This document shows, piece after piece, positions 27,790-37,300 of a stretch of DNA of 64,000 nt (the stretch's first letter is position 1; the number at the start of each line of letters is the position of its first letter). Both the position numbers and the translations under genes were made by a program. Where the stretch lies: positions 38,273 through 102,272 of the forward strand of contig DJET01000054.1 in assembly GCA_002431945.1 (NCBI GenBank). The letters are read 5' to 3'. Origin of the DNA: Ruminococcaceae bacterium UBA5891 (GTDB lineage Bacteria > Bacillota > Clostridia > Oscillospirales > Acutalibacteraceae). The notes beneath the pieces are model-generated. The model had not been told where the DNA came from. It searched no databases and saw only the letters and a list, made by a program, of their open reading frames with translations.

Positions 27790-28608
27790 ATGAAAATGCA
27801 AAAAGCAATGTTTGTAACAGGCGGAACGGTGGGAACGGGCTTTGTTACCGCCGAAAAATTCGCGCAAAACGGCTATGCGGTGTTTATTACAAGCCGCAAA
27901 GCGGAAAAGGCGGAGGAAGCCGCAAGGAAAATAACCGAAAAATACGGCGTGTTTTCAAAGGGCTACGGGCTTGATATAAGAAACGAGCAGGCGGTTATAG
28001 ATATATTTAACGATATTGATAAATGCGGCTGCTTTGTTGAAACGGTGGTTTTAAATTCCGCCGATATGGGCTTCGGCACAGACCCCGCAAAGGGAATGGA
28101 TTTCTTTACGGTGCCGGTTGAAGAATTTCAGCGTGTGTTTGAAACCAACCTCGTGTGGAATTTTACAATAGTGCGCCAGGCGGCAATAAGAATGAAAGAA
28201 CACCACAAGGGCGCTATAGTATTTTTCAGCTCAAACACGGCGTACCGCGCAATACCCAACAGAAGCGCTTATTCAGCCTCAAAGGGCGGCATAAACGCAA
28301 TGTCAAAGGCTTTCGCCATAGATTTGGGACCCTACGGCATCCGCTCAAATGTTGTATTGCCCGGAACTATTAAAACCGCGCGCTGGGTGGAAATGGGAAA
28401 TAAGCAGATAGTAAACGGAACGCTTACACCGATAGGGGATATATCCGATTTTGAGGATATAGCAAACGCGGCGTTTTACCTCGGTACAGACCTTTCAAAG
28501 AATGTGACGGGTACTGAAATAACTGTGGATGGCGGAATGTCCTGTCAGCTTTATCCGCAGATATTGAATAAATATAAAAAAATAGCAATGGAGGAAAGTG
28601 GAACATGA
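27790..28608 (+). CDS. Short-chain dehydrogenase/reductase
   Basis: This 272-residue classical SDR has TGGTVGTGF (cofactor loop) at residue 10, NSADMG in place of NNAG, a Ser in FFSSNTAYR, YSASKGG (catalytic Tyr and Lys) near residue 160 and a C-terminal VDGGMSCQ. It is cytoplasmic. AAGAGG precedes ATG 27790; a second in-frame ATG lies two codons on. It probably oxidises or reduces a sugar or keto-acid in the same pathway as the dehydratase; the substrate cannot be told. Its end overlaps the next gene by 4 nt. Confidence 0.87.
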   Translation: MKMQKAMFVTGGTVGTGFVTAEKFAQNGYAVFITSRKAEKAEEAARKITEKYGVFSKGYGLDIRNEQAVIDIFNDIDKCGCFVETVVLNSADMGFGTDPAKGMDFFTVPVEEFQRVFETNLVWNFTIVRQAAIRMKEHHKGAIVFFSSNTAYRAIPNRSAYSASKGGINAMSKAFAIDLGPYGIRSNVVLPGTIKTARWVEMGNKQIVNGTLTPIGDISDFEDIANAAFYLGTDLSKNVTGTEITVDGGMSCQLYPQILNKYKKIAMEESGT

Positions 28609-31600
28609 AGACAAATAAACGCATAATTAGTTGTATCCTATCTTTAGCGCTTGCCGTTGTTACGGTTTTCCCAGCTTTTTCGCTGATAAGCCTTGCGGAA
28701 AATTCGACAGAGGAAAACAGAACATCGTACAAATTCGATTTTGATTCGTATGCCAATGATTTTGGACTCGGCGCTAAGGCGGAGAACGGATGCGCGCTTA
28801 CATTATCTAATGATAAGTCGTATTCCGGAAACACCTCGCTGAAATTCGAGGGTAAAAAGAATAATGCGGCAACAGACGCAAATGTAAGGCTTGACAGGCA
28901 GAGCGGCTACGATTCAAAGATAAAGGTCGGCAGCACATATGTTGTAAGCTTTAAATATTTTGTTGACAGCGAGTATTCAATGCAATTCTACTACAATTTT
29001 GCCGCGGATGTTTATCAGAATGACACTTTAAATGTGTCTACGGAAGCAAAATACGGCTATCAAATGATTAACGGTAATTATGCCGCTTCAAAGAAATTGG
29101 GAGGAACAAAAGCCGACGGTTGGCAAACGGAAACCGTTCAGTTTACGGTGCGAAAGGGCGAAAATACTAAGGGCAAAAATCCCGATGAGCTGATACTCTG
29201 TCTTCGCTCGTTAAGGGCGGTCGGCGTTGTATATATTGATGATGTTACCGTTACAGAGCTTTTTGCGGATGAATATGCCGTTAATTTTGTCACAAACGGC
29301 GGCGAGCCAATTGAACCGATAATCAAAAAGAACGGCGAAACGGTTGAAAATCTTCCGACAGCCGCTAAAAGCAATAACAAATTCAGCTATTGGTGCAGCG
29401 ACAAGGAGCTTACTCAAAAGGTTTCGGCTGTTACTTTCGGTGCGGAAACGACGCCTGTAACCAATTATGTACCTTACACTTTATATGCAAAATATAAAGA
29501 GTCGCTTGAAAGCAGAACAACAGCGTTTGACTTTGATTCATACGCAGATGATTTTGAACTTGGGGCTAAGGCGGAAAATGGGTGTGCGCTTACATTATCA
29601 CAGGACAAGGCACATTCCGGCAATACCTCGCTTAAATTTGAGGGCAAGACAAACGGAGCTGTTGCGGACGCGAATGTGCGACTTGACAGACAGAGCGGTT
29701 ACGACACAAAAATAAAGCTCGGCAGTACATATGTAGTAAGCTTTAAATACTATGTTGACAGCGACGCCGGAGCGCAGTTTTATTACAACTTTGCAGCAGA
29801 TATTTGGCAAACCGACGCTTTAAACAGTCAGACACACGCTGATTACGGTTGGCAGATGGTGGCTGACAACGGATATGCTTCTTCAAGATCTTTGACCGGA
29901 ACCAAGGCTGATGGTTGGCAAACCGTAACTATTCAGTTTACGGTCGTCAAGGGCGCGAAAACCGCAGCCGCAAAGAAAAACCAGACTCCGGACAGACTTA
30001 TACTTTGCCTGCGCTCATACAAGGCTATTGCGGATGTTTATATAGACGATATTACCGCAACGGAAATTTATTCGGACGAATATGCCGTTTGCTACAATAC
30101 GGCAGGCGGCAACCAAATAGATTACAGAATTTGCGATGAGGGCGAAAAGGTGTATATTCCCGAAAGCCCTGTTAGAAATTCCGATGTTTTTGAAAACTGG
30201 TATACCGACAACAATTATGAATCCGTGTATACAGAGAGAACCTGCAGCGCAGAAAATACACCTGTAATAAATTACATTCCGTTCACACTGTATGCAAAAT
30301 TTATTGCAGCCGTTCCTAAGCTGATTGATTTTGAAAACTTTGATATTTCCAAAACCGTATACGGCACTTCAAATAAGGAATCCTCAATAGCAATTTCAAA
30401 TGCAAATAAATATGCGGGTAATTCGGCGTTGGAAGTTACTTCAACCGCAGCATCTAACTCCAAATTGCCAGCGAAAAACATTATCCTTTTAAAAGCGGGC
30501 GACCAAAAGGTAAAGCTGAACAGAGGAAAAAGCTATATTGTTTCGTTCAAATATTTTGTAGAAAGCGAGTATTCAACAACCACATATTATAACTATGTTT
30601 TGAGGAACTCAAATTCTTACGGAAATGCTCTTGCAAGCACAACAAAGGCAAACGGAATTATGATGTATAACGATCAGGGCTATCAGGCGGCAATTCCGCT
30701 TTCTGGCACCTCGGCAAACGGCTGGCAGTCAACTCAGGCGGCGTTTATCGCAAATGCAGATGATGAGGCTAAAACATATCTGTATTTATATGTTCAGACA
30801 AAATCGCCCTGTAAGGTTTATATTGACGATGTGGAAATAACCGAAGTAGGCGAAAATCAAAATGTCGTTCAGTTTAAATCAAATAATTCATTTGTCGGCG
30901 GGAGAATAACGGGAGAAAGAGGAACACAGTTCACTTTGCCGACCGTTAAACGCGAAGGCTTCAAATTTATAGGCTGGTATTATGACGAGAAATTTGAAAA
31001 ACCGGCTAATAATATTCACCCGGACGAAGGCGTAACCACACTTTATGCTAAATGGGAATCTTCGGTAACGGTTGTTAATTCAATAGATTTTGAAAATTGG
31101 GATTATAAAGACGCTGTTTACAAAACAACGGAGTCGCCTAAATCTTCTCTTGAATTTACAAATTCTAAATCACACAGCGGTAAAACGGCAATGAAGTTTA
31201 CCTCGTTTGCTGAATCGACAGATAAACTTGCAGCCAAGGCGGCAATAGTTTTGTCGGACGGTGAAACAAAATGCCAGGTCAATAAGGGCAAGAATTATTT
31301 GGTTTCTTTCTGGTATTATGTTGACGCAGAGTACGATTCTCCGGTTTACTATAACTTTGTTACAACATCTTCTTCAAGCGTAGGAAATGTATTGCTGAGC
31401 ACTGTCCAAAAGAACGGCGTACAGCTTTATAACAGTGAGGGTTATGCCGCAAGTCAAAAGCTTTACGGCGGTTCATCGGCAGGTTGGCAGAAGGCGGTTT
31501 GCATATTTACCGCTTCAACAACTACTGACGCAAAGAACTTCCTCGCATTCTATATTCAGGCAAATAAGGTAAGCACAAGCGTTTATATAGACGATTTCTC

Positions 31601-32618
31601 TATTGAAGAGGTTTCCGATGATGTCGGCGTTGTAGTATTTATGGCAAACGGTGGAAAGGCTGTAGAGCCTATTATCGGTAAAATAGGTCAAACTGTATCG
31701 CTGCCTAATTGCGAACCCTTAAAAAGCAATTCTTGCTTTGCCGGATGGCATACCGATGTTCAAGGTAAAAACAAGGTTGAAAAAGTTACCCTTGCTAAAG
31801 ATCCTACTGTTTTGTATTCAAAATTTGTTTTCGGATATTCAATAATGGACTTTGATGATGGCTATTGCTATGCGGATCGCTCCAAAAACAGAATGGCTAT
31901 AAGCAAAGAAGGCGAAAACATTGAATGGTATACACCAAAATCTGAAAATTACGACTCTGCAAATGTTCACAGCGGCAAAAATTCCATTCACAGATTTTAT
32001 CAAAACGATGATGCACACGCGGTGTTGTCGGTTATGAATGTCGAAGATTACGGTCTTACCGTGGGTGAGGAATATACCCTGCGTTATTGGGTAAAATGCA
32101 CTTCAATGTTTTCTAAAGACTCGTATATGCAAATTTCATACGGCACCGACAGAACAAACGGCTGGAACAGAATAGCTAACGCTGAGGTTCCGAATATATG
32201 CAAGGTTAAAAAAATAGGCACCGATGAGTGGGTTCAGGTTGCATTCACCTTTACCGCAAAGGCAAACTCAATTTGTTTCAGAACAATGGGCGCAAATGAG
32301 CTTTACCTTGATGATTTTGAACTTATGTGGAGTAAATATCCCGGCTATGATAAGTTTGTCAATGAGGCAACGGTAAAATGCATTGAATCCGAGGTTGAAA
32401 TTGAAACAATAGGTTTTGATTCAACAGACGACGGCAGCGACGAGATTTTTGCCGGTAACTTTAAGCTCTCGGCAGCAAAGATTGACGATAATAATGCCGA
32501 AAGCAGCAACGCTTATATTTACATTATCGCCGGTATTGCGGCGGGCGTCTTGGTTGTAGGCGGTATTACATTTGCGGGCGTCAAAAAGGCGAAAAGGAAA
32601 AATAAAGCGTCAAAATAA
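28605..32618 (+). CDS. Giant membrane-anchored surface protein with five CBM-like/InlB-type units
   Basis: This 1337-residue protein has a signal peptide at 1-31, then five repeating units of about 250 residues (starting near 40, 300, 565, 818 and 1075). Each has a jelly-roll carbohydrate-binding-like domain (core DGWQT..FTV, then VYIDDV). Units 1-4 end with a short InlB/Flg_new beta-grasp repeat (FVTNGG..EP, then TLYAKY). Units 1 and 2 are nearly identical even at DNA level, so the duplication is recent. A membrane helix (about 1302-1325) and a tail KKAKRKNKASK anchor it. There is no LPXTG motif. It likely holds polysaccharide at the cell surface for the GH16 enzymes encoded next. No catalytic domain was found. 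Confidence 0.8.
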   Translation: MKTNKRIISCILSLALAVVTVFPAFSLISLAENSTEENRTSYKFDFDSYANDFGLGAKAENGCALTLSNDKSYSGNTSLKFEGKKNNAATDANVRLDRQSGYDSKIKVGSTYVVSFKYFVDSEYSMQFYYNFAADVYQNDTLNVSTEAKYGYQMINGNYAASKKLGGTKADGWQTETVQFTVRKGENTKGKNPDELILCLRSLRAVGVVYIDDVTVTELFADEYAVNFVTNGGEPIEPIIKKNGETVENLPTAAKSNNKFSYWCSDKELTQKVSAVTFGAETTPVTNYVPYTLYAKYKESLESRTTAFDFDSYADDFELGAKAENGCALTLSQDKAHSGNTSLKFEGKTNGAVADANVRLDRQSGYDTKIKLGSTYVVSFKYYVDSDAGAQFYYNFAADIWQTDALNSQTHADYGWQMVADNGYASSRSLTGTKADGWQTVTIQFTVVKGAKTAAAKKNQTPDRLILCLRSYKAIADVYIDDITATEIYSDEYAVCYNTAGGNQIDYRICDEGEKVYIPESPVRNSDVFENWYTDNNYESVYTERTCSAENTPVINYIPFTLYAKFIAAVPKLIDFENFDISKTVYGTSNKESSIAISNANKYAGNSALEVTSTAASNSKLPAKNIILLKAGDQKVKLNRGKSYIVSFKYFVESEYSTTTYYNYVLRNSNSYGNALASTTKANGIMMYNDQGYQAAIPLSGTSANGWQSTQAAFIANADDEAKTYLYLYVQTKSPCKVYIDDVEITEVGENQNVVQFKSNNSFVGGRITGERGTQFTLPTVKREGFKFIGWYYDEKFEKPANNIHPDEGVTTLYAKWESSVTVVNSIDFENWDYKDAVYKTTESPKSSLEFTNSKSHSGKTAMKFTSFAESTDKLAAKAAIVLSDGETKCQVNKGKNYLVSFWYYVDAEYDSPVYYNFVTTSSSSVGNVLLSTVQKNGVQLYNSEGYAASQKLYGGSSAGWQKAVCIFTASTTTDAKNFLAFYIQANKVSTSVYIDDFSIEEVSDDVGVVVFMANGGKAVEPIIGKIGQTVSLPNCEPLKSNSCFAGWHTDVQGKNKVEKVTLAKDPTVLYSKFVFGYSIMDFDDGYCYADRSKNRMAISKEGENIEWYTPKSENYDSANVHSGKNSIHRFYQNDDAHAVLSVMNVEDYGLTVGEEYTLRYWVKCTSMFSKDSYMQISYGTDRTNGWNRIANAEVPNICKVKKIGTDEWVQVAFTFTAKANSICFRTMGANELYLDDFELMWSKYPGYDKFVNEATVKCIESEVEIETIGFDSTDDGSDEIFAGNFKLSAAKIDDNNAESSNAYIYIIAGIAAGVLVVGGITFAGVKKAKRKNKASK

Positions 32619-32631
32619 AATTTAATGTGCA

Positions 32632-32658
32632 GCTGTCTGCGGTAGATCCGCAGACAGC
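32632..32658 (+). other. Perfect intergenic hairpin
   Basis: GCTGTCTGCGG (32632-32642) and CCGCAGACAGC (32648-32658) form an 11-bp stem with a 5-nt loop. There is no T-run after it, so it is not an ordinary terminator. It lies between two co-directional genes and may protect or separate their mRNA segments. Confidence 0.7.
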
Positions 32659-32673
32659 GGAACGGAGGGTTAT

Positions 32674-33966
32674 ATGAAAAAAATATTATGCCTGTTACTT
32701 TGCGTTTCCCTTGTTCTTCTAAACGGCTGCAATAATAAAAAGGCCGCAACGGTAAAAGCCTCTATGGTTGAAGACGGAAAGCTTATGTATAGGGTTATAA
32801 GACCGAATACCATTAAAAAGGAACAGCTTGAGGTTTACACCGATTTTTACACCGAGCTTAAAAAATCGGTAAAAATTGATTCCGAAACAGACAGCGGCGA
32901 AAAATTCGAGCGTGAGGTGCTGCTCGGAAACACAAAGCGCGAAGAATCAAAGGAAGCGCTTAAAAAGCTTAACGCTGAAAAGAAGGATAACAGCGATTAT
33001 ATTATAGCGGTTATAAACGGCAAAATAGCCGTTACTTCAAATGATGAAGACGGCTTGGCTTTAGCTTTTGCAAGATTTTTTAACGATTATGTTAAAACCA
33101 ATAAAATACCCGATGATAAGTTTGAAAAGGTTTATTTTGCTGCCGATGAAAAAGAGCCTGACGCAGCAATTGTAGGCGAGCAGCAGAATCTTGACGGCTA
33201 CAAGCTTGTTTGGAGCGATGAATTTGACGGAAATGCGCTTGATAAAAGCAAATTCCAGGCATACACACGAACCCACAAGCGCACAACCGAGCTTTCGGGC
33301 ATTAAGGCAAGCGATTATGTTTATGTAAAAGACGGTCAGCTCCATTTACTTATTAAGAAATTCGGCGACTCCTTTGCATCGGGCGCGGTTAAGACCTCAT
33401 CTACTATGAGATATACCTACGGCTATATTGAAATGAAAGCAAAGCTGCCGCAGGGCAAGGGCTATTGGCCGGCATATTGGCTGAACTCCGCAAACTTAGG
33501 CTATAAAATGGCGCCTGAAATTGATATATTTGAGGTTTTCGGAACACAGAACGAAATTGTTGCAAATCTTCATATATGGTCGGGAACGGATTCGTCGGCT
33601 CATTATTCGTTTGACGGCTCAACGCTCGGATCTTATATTAAAAAAGAAGACCGTATGGTTAAGATTGATAAGTCAGACGATTTCCATACCTACGGACTTG
33701 AATGGACAAAGGATTATTTAGCCGCAAATGTAGACGGCAAGGTTTTCTGGAAATATGAACTTGACCAGCAAGATGATTATAAGGAATGGCTTTCGCAGGA
33801 GCTTTACCTGATTCTTTCGCAGGGTGTAGCTTTCCCTGAATCCGAAGAAACAAATAAGGCTACGGTTGACGCGACCACTCCCGCTTTAGGCGATTACATT
33901 GTTGATTATGTTCATTTGTATCAAAAGGACGGAGTAAGGGGGGGAACATTTACAACGCACGACTAA
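32674..33966 (+). CDS. GH16 endo-glycanase lipoprotein
   Basis: This 430-residue lipoprotein has lipobox LLNGC near residue 19. Residues 25-165 form a domain I do not recognise. The GH16 fold follows (about 170-425), opening with YKLVWSDEFDGNALDKSKF. The catalytic signature PEIDIFEVFG has nucleophile Glu 282, Asp 284 and acid/base Glu 287, all present. RYTYGYIEMKAKLPQGKGYWPAYWL is typical of the family. It would cut beta-1,3/1,4-linked galactan or glucan outside the cell; the exact substrate is not evident. GGAGGG precedes the ATG. Confidence 0.9.
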   Translation: MKKILCLLLCVSLVLLNGCNNKKAATVKASMVEDGKLMYRVIRPNTIKKEQLEVYTDFYTELKKSVKIDSETDSGEKFEREVLLGNTKREESKEALKKLNAEKKDNSDYIIAVINGKIAVTSNDEDGLALAFARFFNDYVKTNKIPDDKFEKVYFAADEKEPDAAIVGEQQNLDGYKLVWSDEFDGNALDKSKFQAYTRTHKRTTELSGIKASDYVYVKDGQLHLLIKKFGDSFASGAVKTSSTMRYTYGYIEMKAKLPQGKGYWPAYWLNSANLGYKMAPEIDIFEVFGTQNEIVANLHIWSGTDSSAHYSFDGSTLGSYIKKEDRMVKIDKSDDFHTYGLEWTKDYLAANVDGKVFWKYELDQQDDYKEWLSQELYLILSQGVAFPESEETNKATVDATTPALGDYIVDYVHLYQKDGVRGGTFTTHD

Positions 33967-34006
33967 ACTATTTTCCCGGCGTATTAAAAATGAAAGGATT
34001 GATTCT

Positions 34007-34300
34007 ATGAAAAAGCTTTTGGCATTGGTAATGGCAACAGTAACAATGTCGGTCTTTTCAATGTCCGCCGCGGCGCTCGACACGGATATTGAAGTGAAGG
34101 ACGAATGGAAGTCGGTTCCTGCCGGCGATGTTAATCACGATTATACAGTTGATATTCGTGATTTAGTCCGCCTGAATAAACATTTTTCCGATAAGAGCGT
34201 CTATATTTACGAAGATGCGGCGGAGCTTGACGGAAAAACAGGTATCGATTTGGGCGACCTTGCAGCACTCAGAAAACTGCTTTTGGGCATAAAACTATAA
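34007..34300 (+). CDS. Stand-alone secreted dockerin-domain protein
   Basis: This 97-residue protein has a signal peptide (1-23, ending SAAALD) followed almost only by a type I dockerin. GDVNHDYTVDIRDLVRLNKHF is the first calcium-binding loop-helix. A shorter second loop-helix, LDGKTGIDLGDLAALRKLLLG, follows. There is no other domain. AAAGGATTG precedes the ATG. It lies between two large polysaccharide-binding/GH16 genes. It could plug into a cohesin or pair with neighbouring proteins without a covalent link. A cohesin-like protein is encoded at 56392-57492, but a partnership is only a guess. Confidence 0.8.
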   Translation: MKKLLALVMATVTMSVFSMSAAALDTDIEVKDEWKSVPAGDVNHDYTVDIRDLVRLNKHFSDKSVYIYEDAAELDGKTGIDLGDLAALRKLLLGIKL

Positions 34301-34314
34301 GGAGGGAAATTTGA

Positions 34315-37300
34315 ATGCGTAATATATTAAAAAGAAAATTACTCGGCTCGCTGCTTGCGGCTGCAATGGCGGTTTCCTGTTTTTCAGCCCTTTTGGCAGT
34401 ACCCGCAACAGCACAGGCGGAGGAACGCGAAGCCACATATTTTGAAGGCTTTGAGGATATGGATGGGTATACATATACTTCGTCTCAAACTATAGTTCGA
34501 GCTTATAAAGGTAGTGCTACCATAGATGGCGAAACCTATCATTCAGGTAAAGGCTCAGTTAAACTTGTACCGAATACTAATGCTACTTCAAAGGTAATGA
34601 TCAGGGTACGTACAGGTAACGGTCAGTTGCAATTAGCCAACGGAAACAGATACCATATGTCGTTTTATTACAAGTCAAATTCAACGTCATCGTGGAATTT
34701 GTGCTATGCAGTAGGTTTGTTTAAGTCTGACGGACTCAATGATGCCAATGTTAGTGATTGGAGCAGCTATAGTGTTCTTGAAAAATACAACAATTCTTAT
34801 CCAAGAGCCATCGGGGCGAAAGCTGATGGTTGGCAAAGAGTCGATTTGGTATTTACAGTAAGCAATGCAACGGATACAAATAAATATCTTCTTCTCTATG
34901 TTCAACCCAAAAATAATGCGACTTGCTATATCGACGATATTTCGGTAACAAAAATTGACAATGACGACAATGCTGTTATTGTAAATACTCCTGCCGGCGA
35001 AAAGGCTGTATACGGTCAAACGGGCAACGATTATTCGGCGCTTATAGACCGCAAATACAACAATCAGTATTTAGCGGGCGTTTATTCCGATTCGTCTTAT
35101 TCCACGAAAGTTTCGTCAACCGTATTCGGTGATGAAACAACACCCGTAACCTCAAATATTCCAACAACTGTTTATGCTAAGTATGCAGACAGAACAGAGT
35201 ATGATATAAGCTTTGATGATTATGCAGATGATTATAGTATAGATAGAAAATATTGGGCAGCAAATCAATCTTCCATTGAATTATCTACGGATAAAGCTAA
35301 TTCCAAAGCAAAGTCACTAAAATTTACTGCAACAACAAAAAATGCAAAAGCAAATGTAAGGCTTGATATGAAAACTGCGAAAGATATTAAGCTTAATGTC
35401 GGAACAAATTATGTTGTAAGCTTTAAATACTTTATAGATAACGCAAACAACTCGGAATTTTACTATAATTTCGCTTTGGCTCCTTCAACCAGTGTTACGA
35501 ATTCTCAAATCGGATATGGCTGGCAGATGATTAATTCAACAAAGCCCGGTGGTGATGGCAATTACTATTGGTCTTCGCGAAAGATTGAAGGAAAAGATGC
35601 CGATGGATGGCAAACTGCTACCGTTCAGTTCACCGCTAGAAAAGGCAATGATAACCCAGATATTTTGTTTATGAATTTGCAAGGCAATACCATTAACTCT
35701 GACTTATATATTGACGATATAAAAATAACCGAACTTTTCGATAACGAATATGCTGTTATTAAAAATGAAAATAACGGCAATGAGCCTACTGTTCAAATAG
35801 GCTATGAGGGCGACAGCCTTTCATTGGAAACTCCGGTATATGAGGGAAGTGAATTTGACGGCTGGTATACCGATTCGGCTCTTACAACCGAGCTTACAGC
35901 CACCAAATTCGGCGCTGATGAAACCCCGGTTACAAGCTATGTTCCTTTCACGGCTTATGCCAAGTGGAAGGTAAGAACGTTTGCCAAGTTTGATTTTGAT
36001 AATTATGCCGAGGGGTATAGCCCCAGTCATTACGAATCGGGCAACTCAAACAGCAGAGCGAAGATGGAGTTCGCGCTGACTGATGAAAAATCATATGTTG
36101 AAGGCGGTAAAGCGCTGAAATTTCAAGCAGCTGAATATAGTGATCCCACAACGCCCAAGGTTTCGGCAGCCAATGTACGTCTTGATATGAAAACGGCAAA
36201 TGATGCTTCGGTTACAAACGGCGACACATACCTTATAACATTTAAGTATTTTGTTGGCAGCAACTCTTCAATGGAATGGTATTATAATTTCGCGGTTCGA
36301 AGTGACGCGTCAAGTAATTTAAATAGCAATACAGAAAAATCTATGGGTATGCAGATGCTCGGCAATCCGAATGATAACGGTCAGACCTATGGCTCCTCAA
36401 AGCCTCTGTCCGGCACAAGCGATGACGGCTGGCAGACCGCAGTTTGCCAATTTACTGCTGATACAACGGCAGCAAACGGAAATAAGCTTTTCCTTTATGT
36501 TCAGGGCAATAAGGTTTCGGCAAATGTACCGCTTTATATTGACGATATTGTTGTAACAAAGCTTTATGACGGTGAATATGCCGCGCAGATTATAAAGAAC
36601 AACGGCGAAGAAAAAGTGGTTTGCTACGGCAGCGAGGGCGAGGTTCTTCCGCTTGAAACTCCCGTAAGAGCGCATTATGATTTTACCGGTTGGTATACAG
36701 ACAGCGATTGCACAACAAAGTTCGGAGCAACGACATTCGGCAGCGGGTCCACGCCTTTAGTTAATAATATTCCGTTTGCAATTTATGCGGGCTGGGAAGA
36801 AGCGACAAACTATATTAAGATTGATGACGGTATTCAAAACGGTTCATTGACGGTTGACTACGAAAAAGAAATCATTAACGTTAATGCAAACAACGGTTAT
36901 CAGCTTGTTCCGGGAAGCCTTAAATTCAAATTTAATTATGGCGGAAAGGATTATATAAAGCCGGTCACAGACCCGGTTGCAAATGACGAAAACGCCTATT
37001 CATTTGCCGTACTTTTGAATGATGAGGTAAGAGTAGGCACTATTGTTGTTACTGCGAAATTTGCCAAAAAGCAGGATATAGCAGGCGCGGCGGTTGCTTC
37101 GGCTTTAAGAAAGGCGAACGCTACCCAGACTGAGGGCATACGCTTCCTTAACAGATTCTATGCAAGTGAAGCTACGCTTAAAGCTGCAAGCTTCGGCGCA
37201 ATAGTTACTCCTTATGATAATATTGAGGCGCTCGGCATTACCAAGGTTACTCTTGATAATCTTAACGAGGTAAAAGGCGAAAATATTACCGCAAATAAAT

